From the NCBI GenBank assembly GCA_001314715.1, contig LJSV01000025.1, forward strand, positions 1 to 35,433: a stretch of DNA of 35,433 bases, given 5' to 3'. The first letter of the stretch is position 1. Every line of letters starts with the position of its first letter. The notes under the pieces are model-generated. The model was not told the DNA's origin and did no database searches. It worked only from the letters and a program-made list of their open reading frames with translations. This DNA is from Rhodobacteraceae bacterium HLUCCA12 (GTDB lineage: Bacteria > Pseudomonadota > Alphaproteobacteria > Rhodobacterales > Rhodobacteraceae). Shown here in pieces: positions 24,732 through 32,869 of the stretch. The position numbers and the translations under genes were made by a program.

Positions 24732-25151
24732 TCACAGCCTGTGCGCGCCGTTGGTGCAGCGCAGGCGCGCGCCTTCGACATCGACGTCCAGCGCAGCGGA
24801 ATACTGGCCGGGGCTGCCGCCCAGCGTGGTCTGTCCCAGAATTGCCGGGGCGCCCGGGGCGGCCTGAAATTCGCCCGACTGGTCGATGGTCGACGAACCG
24901 CCCGCCGACCGGCTGGCAATGGACAGCCGATAATGGCCCCGGATCGGGCGGTCGGCATCGACCCGCCCCTCGATCGCGGTGGCGCCTTGCGTGTCGTCGA
25001 TGCGGATCTCGCAGCGCACCGGGTCGCGGCCGGCATCTTGGCCGCCGGTCCCGGCCTGGGTGGCCGACAGGCCGCAGGCCGCGGCCAGGCCGATCACGGT
25101 GCCGCCCAGCGCCAGGGCTGGTAGACGGCGGGGTTGAAACGGGGTCTTCAT
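24732..25151 (-). CDS. csgH: Curli assembly chaperone CsgH-like protein
   Basis: A 139-residue exported protein resembling CsgH, the alphaproteobacterial counterpart of CsgC, which keeps curlin subunits from forming amyloid in the periplasm. After a signal sequence (about 1-33) comes an immunoglobulin-like beta domain: VRCEIRIDD at 45-53, HYRLSIASRSAGGSSTIDQSGEFQ at about 73-96, and QYSAALDVDVEGARLRC at the end. Cys47 and Cys132 lie on the first and last strands and could pair. An AGGAGG ribosome-binding site precedes the start. Its place between two curlin genes is the strongest evidence for this role. A strong hairpin precedes it in the transcript. Confidence 0.82.
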   Translation of the reverse strand: MKTPFQPRRLPALALGGTVIGLAAACGLSATQAGTGGQDAGRDPVRCEIRIDDTQGATAIEGRVDADRPIRGHYRLSIASRSAGGSSTIDQSGEFQAAPGAPAILGQTTLGGSPGQYSAALDVDVEGARLRCTNGAHRL

Positions 25152-25188
25152 GGCATGGGTCCTCCTGTTCGGATGGGGCCTTGAAAGG

Positions 25189-25213
25189 GGCTGCCGGGCG
25201 TGCCCCGGCAGCC
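25189..25213 (-). other. Intercistronic hairpin between curlin 1 and csgH
   Basis: GGCTGCCGGG (25189-25198) and CCCGGCAGCC (25204-25213) form a perfect 10-bp stem with a 5-base loop, 14 bases after the curlin 1 stop. No T-run follows on the minus strand. It probably protects the curlin 1 message or reduces downstream expression, so the fibre subunit would exceed its chaperone. Confidence 0.65.
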
Positions 25214-25226
25214 GGGGCCAGGCGCT

Positions 25227-25670
25227 TCAGTCCTGGATGATGGCGACCACGTTGTTTGAACCGCGCTGGCGCACCTCGGCCTGCCCGCCGCGTCCCGACT
25301 GAATGACCGCGGCGACGTTGCGACGCCCGCACTGACGGACATCGGCGCTGTGGTTGCGCCCCATCTGCGCGACACCGACGGTGTTGCCCCGGCCGCACTG
25401 ATCGGTGTCGGCCGCGTTGAATCGCCCGCGCTGGCCGATCACCGCCCGGTTGCGGCGGCCGTCCTGGGTGTTGATCGTGACGTTGGAATGGCCGCGCTGC
25501 TCGACGCTCAGGCGCTGGCCGTGGCCGCGCTGGCCGCCACCGATCATGTTGTCGGTGCCCCATTGCTCGATATGCACGCGGTTGCCGCCGGCAAAGGCGG
25601 GCACCGCAAACGCGGTCGAGGCGATCAGGATCAGCGTGGCGGCGGTCCGTGCGGTCTTGGTGATGAACAT
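25227..25670 (-). CDS. Curlin repeat protein 1 (CsgA-like major subunit)
   Basis: A 147-residue exported protein. The signal peptide is about 1-27 (ending VPAFA before GGN). The whole mature part is a curlin domain with glutamine at exactly 11-residue spacing: 36, 47, 58, 69, 80, 91, 102, 113, 124, 135 and 146, ten of them in Q-x-G. Thus about five and a half 22-residue rungs are expected, the size of E. coli CsgA. Unlike enteric CsgA it is rich in arginine (QRGH, QRGR) and has Cys92 and Cys114 at the same place in neighbouring rungs. Its first position in the operon, with a strong AGGAG box and a 3' protecting hairpin, suits an abundant fibre subunit. csgE, csgF and csgG are not in the window, so export must rely on genes elsewhere. 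Confidence 0.87.
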   Translation of the reverse strand: MFITKTARTAATLILIASTAFAVPAFAGGNRVHIEQWGTDNMIGGGQRGHGQRLSVEQRGHSNVTINTQDGRRNRAVIGQRGRFNAADTDQCGRGNTVGVAQMGRNHSADVRQCGRRNVAAVIQSGRGGQAEVRQRGSNNVVAIIQD

Positions 25671-25834
25671 TGTCGGTCTCCTGTTGTCCGGTTTCGCGAT
25701 GTCGTGCCTGGGGCACGGATCATCTGGTTGCCGGCGGGCATCAGGTTCACGCATGCACCGCCGATGGGTCGAACCTGCGCCGATCGGCCCTGTCAGGCAA
25801 AATCATCGCGACGACAACCGATAGCGGGCGCGCC

Positions 25835-25847
25835 GTTATCCGATAGC
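25835..25847. promoter_or_regulatory. Operator-like palindrome, site 1 (curli side)
   Basis: GTTATC-C-GATAGC: a 13-base inverted repeat with five of six arm positions matching. It is about 165 bases upstream of the curlin 1 start codon. The related site 2 lies 152 bases away. Confidence 0.5.
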
Positions 25848-25938
25848 ACCGCTTGCAATTCCCCTAACCAACTGTCGCCGTTTGTTTTTCTGCATCGGCT
25901 GCGATTACCCCTCGATCCCCTCGTCGCCCGCGCAAGGA

Positions 25939-25967
25939 TTGACAAGGCACGTCCGCGCCGGTCAAAT
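25939..25967 (+). promoter_or_regulatory. Candidate promoter of the ribbon-helix-helix gene
   Basis: Consensus -35 TTGACA (25939-25944), 17-base spacer, -10 TCAAAT (25962-25967). It leaves a leader of about 90 bases before the ATG at 26065. Operator-like site 2 begins 19 bases after the -10, the usual place for a repressor block. Confidence 0.5.
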
Positions 25968-25986
25968 CGGCCGGGCCCGCACCCGC

Positions 25987-25999
25987 GTTATCGGATAAC
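25987..25999. promoter_or_regulatory. Operator-like palindrome, site 2 (perfect)
   Basis: GTTATC-G-GATAAC: a perfect 13-base inverted repeat with a single central base. It lies just after the candidate promoter at 25939-25967. A regulator binding here would block that gene's transcription. Confidence 0.55.
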
Positions 26000-26064
26000 C
26001 GCGCAACCACCGCCCCGCATGGCCCGGCGACAGGATCACAGATGCCCGCCCGCGACTCACGACC

Positions 26065-26298
26065 ATGACCACCCGCCCCGAAAAGCACTCGCTGACCCTG
26101 CGCGGGCACCGAACCTCGGTGTCGCTGGAACCCGAATTCTGGGAGGCCTTTCGCAAACTCGCGCAAGCCCGCGGACAGGGCATCAACGAATGCGCCGCAG
26201 AGATCGACGAAACCCGCGGCAACCGGGGCCTGGCCTCGGCGATTCGGGTGGCGGTGCTGCGCGCGCTGCAATCCGATACCGCACCCCCAAGCCCCTAG
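26065..26298 (+). CDS. Ribbon-helix-helix domain protein
   Basis: A 77-residue small protein of the RHH_4-like family (PF13467 type), common as a single gene in alphaproteobacteria. After a short N-terminus comes the beta strand HRTSVSLEPEFWEAFRKLAQARGQG, then a helix with SAIRVAVLRAL near the C-terminus. The pattern matches the MetJ/Arc fold, in which two chains form a DNA-binding beta ribbon. The Shine-Dalgarno is weak. It lies between the curli operon and sdaA, with a repeat copy after it. Whether it binds the two palindromes upstream, or regulates curli at all, is unknown. Not toxin-antitoxin: no toxin gene adjoins. Confidence 0.82.
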   Translation: MTTRPEKHSLTLRGHRTSVSLEPEFWEAFRKLAQARGQGINECAAEIDETRGNRGLASAIRVAVLRALQSDTAPPSP

Positions 26299-26309
26299 CG
26301 CGCGCGCCC

Positions 26310-26378
26310 CTTCATCTTGCAAAAAAATACGCTGGGGGTGAATGGGCCGCGCAGCGGCCCAGAGGGGCAACGCCCCCT
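26310..26378 (+). repeat. Intergenic double stem-loop repeat, copy D
   Basis: Full copy 11 bases after the ribbon-helix-helix stop: TTCATCTTGC, an A7 run, TACGCT, GGGGGTGAAT. Stem 1 is the longest of the four, GGGCCGC (26344-26350) and GCGGCCC (26354-26360), again around GCA. Stem 2 is shortened to GGGGC (26364-26368) and GCCCC (26372-26376). Confidence 0.88.
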
Positions 26379-26477
26379 GTTGCCGCCGTGGTCTCAAATG
26401 ATACCGCTTGTGTCGTCGCGGGGCCATCGCTCGGGCAAAAAACCCCTAGGAATAGGAAAACACGCGCAGGAGCGGGC

Positions 26478-27851
26478 ATGTTTCTATCGGTTTTCGAGAT
26501 GTTCAAGATCGGCATCGGCCCATCGTCCAGCCACACGATGGGGCCGATGGTGGCGGCCGCGCGGTTTCTGGACCGGCTGCGCGCCTCGCCCTTCGCGGCG
26601 CGGGGGTTGCGGGCCTCGCTTCATGGCTCGCTGGCCTTCACCGGCGTGGGCCATGCGACCGACCGGGCGGTGATCCTGGGTCTTGCGGGTTTTCACCCCG
26701 AAACCTATGACGCCGCCCGCGCCGAGGCGGCGCTGGCCGACATCCGTGCCCGCGGCGAGATCGCGCCCCCCGGACTGGCGCCGATGCGTTTCGCCCCTGA
26801 TCGGGATCTGGTGTTCGACTATGGCCCGCCCCTGCCCGGCCATGCCAACGGCCTGGTTCTGATGGCCACCGATGCGCAGGGCGACGTGATCGCGCAGGAG
26901 ACCTATTATTCGATCGGCGGCGGCTTCGTCGTCACCCAGGATGAACTGACACGGGGCGGCCCGGCCAGACCTGCCGCACAGTTTCCGTTTCCCTTCGAAT
27001 CAGCGGCACAGATGCTGGCCATGGCGCGCGACAGCGGCCAGAGCGTCGCGGCGATGAAACGGGCCAACGAATGCGTCGTCCTTCCGGCTTCAGAGCTTGA
27101 CGCCGGGCTTGCGCGGCTGTGGGCGGTGATGAACGCCTGTATCGATCGCGGCCTGGCCGCGGACGGAACCTTGCCCGGCGGACTGGGCGTTACGCGCCGG
27201 GCCGGCGCGATCCATCGCGCCCTCATGGCCGAACGCGGCCTGAACCTGACGCCGCCCCATGTCATCAACGACTGGATGTCGTGTTATGCCATGGCGGTGA
27301 ACGAGGAAAACGCGGCCGGCGGCCAGGTTGTCACCGCACCGACCAACGGGGCGGCGGGCGTGGTGCCGGCGGTGATGCGCTACTGGCTCGACCACGTGCC
27401 GGGGGCCAGCACAGCGCGACTGGGCGATTTCTTGCTGACGGCGGCGGCGATCGGCGGCCTGATCAAGCACAACGCCTCGATCTCGGGCGCCGAATGCGGC
27501 TGTCAGGCCGAAGTGGGCTCAGCCGCGGCGATGGCCGCGGCGGGGCTTTGCGCCGTGTTGGGCGGTGAGCCCGAGCAGGTCGAGAATGCCGCCGAGATTG
27601 CGCTGGAGCATCATCTTGGCATGACCTGCGACCCGGTCAAGGGGCTGGTGCAGGTGCCCTGCATCGAACGCAACGGCCTGGGCGCCATCAAGGCGGTGTC
27701 GGCGGCGTCACTGGCGCTGCGCGGCGACGGGCGTCATTTCATGCCGCTGGACAACTGCATCGAGGCCATGCGCCAGACCGGCGCCGACATGAGCGAGAAG
27801 TACAAGGAAACCGCCTTGGGCGGGCTGGCCGTCAACGTGCCGAACTGCTGA
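26478..27851 (+). CDS. sdaA: L-serine ammonia-lyase (L-serine dehydratase, iron-sulfur type)
   Basis: This enzyme deaminates L-serine to pyruvate and ammonia with a [4Fe-4S] cluster. The 457-residue single-chain form joins the beta (about 1-160) and alpha (about 190-457) domains. N-terminal [16 protein letters not shown] at about 9-24 is the serine-binding motif. The cluster cysteines are Cys342 (GAECGCQAE), Cys384 (MTCDPVKG) and Cys395 (VPCIERN). The ATG at 26478 follows a CAGGAG box; the frame is open far upstream but without coding character. It is monocistronic, preceded by repeat copy D and convergent with the thiamine pyrophosphokinase gene 21 bases away. Confidence 0.95.
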   Translation: MFLSVFEMFKIGIGPSSSHTMGPMVAAARFLDRLRASPFAARGLRASLHGSLAFTGVGHATDRAVILGLAGFHPETYDAARAEAALADIRARGEIAPPGLAPMRFAPDRDLVFDYGPPLPGHANGLVLMATDAQGDVIAQETYYSIGGGFVVTQDELTRGGPARPAAQFPFPFESAAQMLAMARDSGQSVAAMKRANECVVLPASELDAGLARLWAVMNACIDRGLAADGTLPGGLGVTRRAGAIHRALMAERGLNLTPPHVINDWMSCYAMAVNEENAAGGQVVTAPTNGAAGVVPAVMRYWLDHVPGASTARLGDFLLTAAAIGGLIKHNASISGAECGCQAEVGSAAAMAAAGLCAVLGGEPEQVENAAEIALEHHLGMTCDPVKGLVQVPCIERNGLGAIKAVSAASLALRGDGRHFMPLDNCIEAMRQTGADMSEKYKETALGGLAVNVPNC

Positions 27852-27872
27852 TCGCCGGGCCGGGCCGCGGCC

Positions 27873-28565
27873 TTATCGTGCGCGATCGGACCCGGCCCAT
27901 GCCGGGGCCTGCCTCAGCGCCGCGATCACGGCATCCAGCGCCTCGGCGGGCACCATGACCAGCATCGCCGGGCGCTCGGGCACCAGCGAGACCGGCCCTT
28001 GGGTCACGGTATTCGACGTTCCGATCAGCCCCGCCGGATCGAAGGCCAGCCCCGAGGTCGGCCAGACCAGCCCCGCGCTTTCGCACCGCAGCGGCGCCAG
28101 CGGAAACAGCGACAGCCGGCTGCCCGGCGTCAGCGCCAGGTTCAGGCGCGGCGGCGCCAGAAAGCACAGATCCGCCCCCGAATCCACGATCACCCGCGCC
28201 TGAGGGTTGCGCACCAGCGTGCTCATCCCCGCCAGCGTGTGATCCAGCCGTGCGCCGGTAAAGCCCAGGGCCAGGATCAGCGGTGCATCGACCATGGCCA
28301 ATGCCTTGTCGAAATCGGTGTCGTCTTGCGACGGCAGGTGCAACAGGCGCTCCGCCCCCAGGGTCCGGCGCGCCGCCGCGCTGATCGAATCGAAATCGCC
28401 CAGCGCCAGGCGCGGTGTCACCCCATGCGCCAGCGCATGATCAGCGCCGCCGTCCACGGCCACCAGGTCCGGCGCCAGCGCCAGCGCGCGCGTCAGCCGC
28501 CCCCGCGCCAGATCGCCGCCCCCCAGAAGGGTTATTCCTGTCGTTGACGTGAACCGCCGTGTCAT
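27873..28565 (-). CDS. thiN: Thiamine pyrophosphokinase
   Basis: A 230-residue enzyme that transfers pyrophosphate from ATP to thiamine to give thiamine diphosphate directly. Family motifs are all present: LGGGDLARG near the N-terminus, [14 protein letters not shown] at about 35-48, [17 protein letters not shown] with the acidic metal site, and [14 protein letters not shown]. The C-terminal TPP-binding domain includes GTSNTV. It is the salvage route to the cofactor, and no thiamine importer or TPP riboswitch lies beside it here. The start ATG lacks a good Shine-Dalgarno; a short leader or leaderless message is possible. It diverges from the frameshifted gene at 28705. Confidence 0.92.
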   Translation of the reverse strand: MTRRFTSTTGITLLGGGDLARGRLTRALALAPDLVAVDGGADHALAHGVTPRLALGDFDSISAAARRTLGAERLLHLPSQDDTDFDKALAMVDAPLILALGFTGARLDHTLAGMSTLVRNPQARVIVDSGADLCFLAPPRLNLALTPGSRLSLFPLAPLRCESAGLVWPTSGLAFDPAGLIGTSNTVTQGPVSLVPERPAMLVMVPAEALDAVIAALRQAPAWAGSDRAR

Positions 28566-28704
28566 GTGCTTGTCTTGTCAATTAAGGCGGTTGCGGGCAA
28601 GGTCGGACACAAAGCGATCACCAAATTACCCCCAAGTTTTCATTCAATCGCGCCCGAGCAAGGTATGGTGTTCGCCTAGTGTGTCGATAAAGGGCGAGAG
28701 AGTT

Positions 28705-30734
28705 ATGGTCGGTCCGAGCAAGATTCTTACGGTGTCATATGGCACGTTCTCCTGCACCCTCGAGGGGTTCGACGAGCCATTTTCCACCATGAAGGCCATC
28801 GCCGAATACTTCCGCGACCTGGCGGCGGACGACCGCTATTTCGGGGCCGAGCCGCCGACCCCGGATGCCGAAATGCTTCACCGGATCGCCGAGCGCGAGA
28901 TCAAGCGTCGGGTCGAGGCAAAGATACAGGACAATGGCGTCGTGCTGCGCCCCAGCATCGAGGCCGCGCCGAACACCGGGCGCGATGGCGACTCCGCCCC
29001 CGGCCGGGCCGGTTCCGCCGAGCGCCACCCCGACACGCGCACCGCCGCCGCCAACGAAACCGGCGTGCAGACCGGCATTGAAGAAACCGTCGCGGCGCCG
29101 GCGATGCAACTGGCGCCGGACACCCCGGCACCGTTGCACATGCCCGCCGAGACCGGCCGGATTGCCGGCATTTCCGAGAAGCTGCAACGCATCCGGGCCG
29201 CCGTTGCGCAGGCCCGGGCGTTCGAAACCAGCGACGACGACCAGGGATTGCCGGCGCCCGCCACGCCAGAGGCGCGCGACGCTGATGAGACCGGCGGCGC
29301 CATGGCGGAGGACCAGGCAACCGACGCGGATGCCGAGCGCCTTGCCGAGGACGCCGAGCGCGCCGAAGCAGAGCGCCAGGCCGCCGAAGACGCCGAACGC
29401 GCCGAGGCAGAGCGCCAGGCCGCAGAAGACGCCGACCGCGCCGAGGCAGAGCGCCGGGCCGCAGAGGACGCCGAGCGTGCCGAGGCAGAGCGCCGGGCCA
29501 CAGAAGACGCCGAACGCGCCGAAGCCGAGCGCAGGCCGCCGAAGACGCCGAGCGCGCCGAGGCAGAGCGCCGGGCCGCAGAGGACGCCGAGCGTGCCGAG
29601 GCAGAGCGCCGGGCCACAGAAGGCGCCGAACGCGCCGAAGCCGAGCGACAGGCCGCAGAGGACGCCGAAGCAGAGCACCAGGCCGCAGACCAGCGCCCGC
29701 GGCGGCGCGTCGTCGTGGTGCGCAGCAGCTTGCGCCCGGACGCCAGCGCCACCGCCCCGACCTCAGGCGCGGACTTCGATGCCGGCGCAGAGCAGCAGGC
29801 GCAAACACCGGCCTCGGACGAGGTCGAGACCGACGTCGACGAGTCGCTGGAACAGCGGGTGGCGCGGGCACTGGGCGAAACCGGATTGCCGGCCGAGGCC
29901 GAGGCGGAACTCTTGCGCGAGCTTGTCGCGGTCGAACGCGAGGCCGAGGAAATGCGCGGCAGCGATGCGCGCCGCAGCGATCTGTTGCAGCAGACCGAGA
30001 CCGAGGCGGCGATCGACCGGCTGATCAGCCAGACCGATTCGCAGCTTCAACAACCCGACGCCCAGCGCCGGCAATCGACCATCTCGCATCTCAAGGCGGC
30101 GGTGGCGGCGACGCGCGCCGACGCGGCCGAGGGCAACCGCCACGATGGCAGCGCCGAGGCCCAGGACCTGGCGCGCTATCGCGACGATCTGGCGCGCAGC
30201 GTGCGCCCGCAGCCCGACGACGGCGACGGGATGCTGCGCCGTCCGCAGCGCCCTGCGTCCACCCGCACCGAACGCCCGCGCGCCGAACAGCCACCCCTGG
30301 TCCTGGTCTCGGAACAGCGCATCGACCGCCCCGCCGACCCTGAAACGGTGCGCCCGCGCCGCGTCAGTGCCGGCGCCCTCGCCATGGAAGAGCTGTTCGA
30401 CGAGGACGAGGCCGAACCCGCAACCCCGATCACGCCAGGACGTGCCTTTACCGATTTCATTGCCCCGCACAACCTGACCACACTCAACGAAACGATCGAG
30501 GCGGCGGCGGCCTATGTCACCCATGTCGAGGGGTGCAGCGAATTCACCCGCCCGCAGGTGATGCGCCATGTCGTGGCCAGCGGCCTGCCGATGACCGGCA
30601 ATCGCGAGAACCTGTTGCGCGCGTTCGGGTTGCTGATGCGCCAGGGCCTGATCCGCCGCGCGCGGCGCGGTCAGTTCGAGCTTTCGGCCGAGTCGGATTT
30701 CGCGAGCCTCGCGCGTCGCTTCGCGCAGCGTTGA
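28705..30734 (+). pseudogene. Conserved repeat-containing protein gene broken by a one-base deletion
   Basis: Two frames together encode one protein of about 676 residues, but one base is missing at about 29531-29532. Frame one (28705-30024) has a conserved N-terminal domain ([19 protein letters not shown], then [22 protein letters not shown]), a disordered stretch, and a charged helical repeat region. After the missing base it reads an Arg/Pro-rich nonsense tail to a stop at 30024. The correct frame continues through the remaining repeats, an acidic part, and a conserved C-terminal domain (ITPGRAFTDFIAPHNLTTLNETIEAAAAYV and NRENLLRAFGLLMRQGLIRR) to 30734. I recall such proteins in Rhodobacterales as hypothetical and sometimes mis-named as chemotaxis proteins; function is unknown. 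It may be a sequencing error, a real null allele, or a site of recoding. An internal GTG at 29715 could start the C-terminal part. Confidence 0.8.
29344..29681 (+). repeat. 39-base tandem repeat coding for charged helical 13-mers
   Basis: Eight units plus a 27-base partial. Units start at 29344, 29383, 29422, 29461, 29500, 29538, 29577, 29616 and 29655. All full units are 39 bases except the fifth (29500-29537), which has 38. Each encodes [11 protein letters not shown]-x-A, a helical, likely coiled-coil segment. Units 3-5 and 6-8 resemble each other as blocks, showing a past three-unit duplication. Confidence 0.9.
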
Positions 30735-30768
30735 ACGCACCGGGTTTCGCCGAACGGCCGAGCCGCGA

Positions 30769-31008
30769 TCACTCGTCGCCGGAGGATCGCCTGTCGGCTT
30801 CGGGGTCGGGCTGGCCGACCCCGCGAAACACGGCCTTGAGCGGCAGGGCCCAGACGATGCCCAGCGCCACATAGATCGCCAGTTCCAGCCAGAACGGCGG
30901 CCGGTCGAACAGCGCCATGATGCTGACCGCCGCCACGATATAGGCCGGCAGCGCCACCACCAGAACGAACAGCGACCAGCGCCGCCGGGCTTTCCACGAC
31001 AAGGCCAT
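30769..31008 (-). CDS. DUF2842 small membrane protein
   Basis: A 79-residue protein with two membrane helices (about 12-31 and 40-60), a basic N-terminus ([11 protein letters not shown]) placing it in the cytoplasm, and a charged C-terminal tail. It matches the alphaproteobacterial DUF2842 pattern, with FDRPPFWLELAIYVALGIVWALPLK in the middle. The start codon shares one base with the purA stop (TGATG), so it is translated by coupling to purA. Function unknown; the link with purA is an operon fact and not evidence for a purine role. Confidence 0.82.
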   Translation of the reverse strand: MALSWKARRRWSLFVLVVALPAYIVAAVSIMALFDRPPFWLELAIYVALGIVWALPLKAVFRGVGQPDPEADRRSSGDE

Positions 31009-32306
31009 CAGTCTGCGAACGGATCGGTGACAAGGATGGTATCGTCGCGCTCGGGCGAGGTGCTCAGCAGCGCGACCGGGCACTGGATCAGCTCTTCGAT
31101 GCGGCGCACATACTTGACCGCCGCGCCCGGCAGATCGGCCCAGGACCGCGCGCCCTCGGTGCTTTCGGCCCAGCCCGGCATCTCTTCGTAGATCGGGGTG
31201 ACGCGGGCCTGCTGATCGGCGGCAGTGGGCAGATAATCCAGCCGCTGGCCATCCAGATCGTAGCCCACGCAGATCCTGAGCGTGTCGAAGCCGTCCAGCA
31301 CATCGAGCTTGGTCAGCGCGATACCTGTCACGCCCGAAGTGGCGCAGGTCTGGCGCACCAGAACCGCGTCGAACCAGCCGCAACGACGCTTGCGCCCGGT
31401 CACGGTGCCGAACTCGTGCCCCCGCTCGCCCAGCCGCTGGCCGGTTTCGTCCTGCAACTCGGTCGGGAACGGCCCCTCGCCCACGCGGGTGGTATAGGCC
31501 TTGACGATCCCCAGCACGAAATCGATCGCGTTGGGCCCCAGCCCGACGCCAGTGGCCGCCTGCCCCGCGATCACGTTCGATGAGGTGACATAGGGATAGG
31601 TGCCGAAATCGATGTCCAGCAAGCTGCCCTGCGCGCCCTCGAACAGGATGCGCTTGCCGGCGCGGCGCATCTCGTTCATTACCTTCCAGACCGGCGCGGC
31701 ATAGGGCAGGATTTCGGGCGCGACGGCCTTGAGCCGCGCCAGCAGGGCGCCACGATCGACGGGATCGAGGCCCAGTCCCGAACGCAGCGCGTTGTGATGC
31801 ACCAGTGCGCGATCGACCCGCAGCTCCAGTGTTGCGTCATCGGCCAGATCGGCAACCCGGATCACCCGGCGGCCCACCTTGTCCTCATAGGCCGGGCCGA
31901 TGCCACGACCGGTCGTGCCGATCCTGGCCTTGGAGCCTGCCGCCTGTTCCTCGCGCGCGCGGTCGAGTTCGCCGTGATAGGGCATGATCAGGGGCGTATT
32001 CTCGGCGATCATCAAGGTTTCGGGGCTGATCGTGACACCCTGCTTGCGGATCTTTGCGATCTCGTCCAGCAGATGCCAGGGATCGAGGACCACGCCATTG
32101 CCGATCACGCTGAGCTTGCCGCCGCGCACCACGCCCGAAGGCAGCGCATTCAGCTTGTAGACCTTGCCGTCAATGACCAGCGTGTGCCCGGCGTTGTGCC
32201 CGCCCTGAAAACGCGCGATGACATCGGCACGTTCCGAGAGCCAGTCAACGATCTTGCCCTTGCCCTCGTCACCCCATTGGGCGCCCACGACAACCACATT
32301 GGCCAT
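31008..32306 (-). CDS. purA: Adenylosuccinate synthetase
   Basis: PurA joins IMP and aspartate with GTP to form adenylosuccinate, the first step from IMP to AMP. The 432-residue enzyme has catalytic Asp13 ([13 protein letters not shown]) and His41 (GHNAGHTLV), the switch loop with [14 protein letters not shown], and the GTP-binding [17 protein letters not shown] and TKLDVLDG motifs. The ATG at 32306 follows an AAGGA box; the frame is open upstream but the extra 55 residues would invade the divergent secG promoter. A -10-like TTATAC lies at 32351-32346. DUF2842 is downstream and coupled. Confidence 0.97.
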   Translation of the reverse strand: MANVVVVGAQWGDEGKGKIVDWLSERADVIARFQGGHNAGHTLVIDGKVYKLNALPSGVVRGGKLSVIGNGVVLDPWHLLDEIAKIRKQGVTISPETLMIAENTPLIMPYHGELDRAREEQAAGSKARIGTTGRGIGPAYEDKVGRRVIRVADLADDATLELRVDRALVHHNALRSGLGLDPVDRGALLARLKAVAPEILPYAAPVWKVMNEMRRAGKRILFEGAQGSLLDIDFGTYPYVTSSNVIAGQAATGVGLGPNAIDFVLGIVKAYTTRVGEGPFPTELQDETGQRLGERGHEFGTVTGRKRRCGWFDAVLVRQTCATSGVTGIALTKLDVLDGFDTLRICVGYDLDGQRLDYLPTAADQQARVTPIYEEMPGWAESTEGARSWADLPGAAVKYVRRIEELIQCPVALLSTSPERDDTILVTDPFAD

Positions 32307-32447
32307 ATGTCCGGTCCTTGTTGCATCGGTTGAAAACCGAGGCCCGTATAACGGCCCGGACCGGCCGGGGAAACTGCAAAATGGACCATTGCGCGCAACA
32401 GCGCCGCCCTGCCCCGCGACGCGCGCAAAGCCCAAGGCCCTTTGGGC

Positions 32448-32476
32448 TTGCACGCCCAGCGCCGGGCGCATAGATA
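32448..32476 (+). promoter_or_regulatory. Candidate secG promoter with overlapping inverted repeat
   Basis: TTGCAC (32448-32453), 17-base spacer, TAGATA (32471-32476), 27 bases before the secG ATG. A perfect 7-bp inverted repeat, AGCCCAA (32429-32435) and TTGGGCT (32442-32448), ends at the -35 and could be an operator. The -10 is weak. Confidence 0.4.
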
Positions 32477-32503
32477 GGCACGAAATCGATCAAGGGCCTA
32501 TTC

Positions 32504-32854
32504 ATGCAGAACGTCGTGCTCATCATCCACCTGCTTCTGGCGCTCGCGCTGATCGGCGTCGTGTTGCTTCAGCGCTCCGAAGGTGGCGGGCTTGGCATCG
32601 GCGGCGGCGGCATGGGCCCGCAGGCGGGGCGCCCGCCGCTGACGGGGCTGGCCAAGGTGACCTGGGGGCTGGCCATCGCGTTCATCTGCACATCGCTGGC
32701 GCTGACCGTGATCGCGGCGCGCAACAGCGCCGACACCTCGGTTCTGGACCGGATGGGCACCGAACAGGCCCCCAGCGAAGAACCCGATCTGCCGGATGTG
32801 GAACTGCCGCCCGCAGACAGCGACGCGCCGTTGCTGCCGCCGCGCGAGGACTGA
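32504..32854 (+). CDS. secG: Preprotein translocase subunit SecG
   Basis: SecG is the small accessory subunit of the SecYEG channel that improves SecA-driven export. The 116-residue protein has two membrane helices (about 3-21 and 50-74). Between them is the family's conserved cytoplasmic loop [18 protein letters not shown]. The C-terminal tail (about 80-116) is acidic and proline-rich, a common alphaproteobacterial extension. The start has an AAGGG box. It lies divergent from purA and upstream of pyrG, a neighbour order conserved in Rhodobacterales as far as I recall. Confidence 0.93.
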   Translation: MQNVVLIIHLLLALALIGVVLLQRSEGGGLGIGGGGMGPQAGRPPLTGLAKVTWGLAIAFICTSLALTVIAARNSADTSVLDRMGTEQAPSEEPDLPDVELPPADSDAPLLPPRED

Positions 32855-32869
32855 TCCATCACCAATATC

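Larger units (their letters stand above)
25671..26064. other. Divergent intergenic region between curli operon and ribbon-helix-helix gene
   Basis: These 394 bases have no credible gene. They must contain the curli promoter (minus strand) and the promoter of the gene at 26065. They contain two copies of a palindrome GTTATC-N-GATA(A/G)C, listed separately, a further half site CCGATAGC at 25818-25825, and a local T-rich patch near 25875-25890. I cannot place a good curli -35/-10 pair by eye. Confidence 0.6.

Noticed and set aside
26065-26298. Ribbon-helix-helix gene considered as the antitoxin of a toxin-antitoxin pair
   Set aside because: No toxin-sized gene adjoins; the neighbours are a repeat element and sdaA, and the family is usually found as a single gene.
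29344-29681. Regular 39-base repeats considered as a CRISPR array
   Set aside because: The units are directly adjacent without unique spacers and encode a 13-residue helical repeat; no cas gene is nearby.
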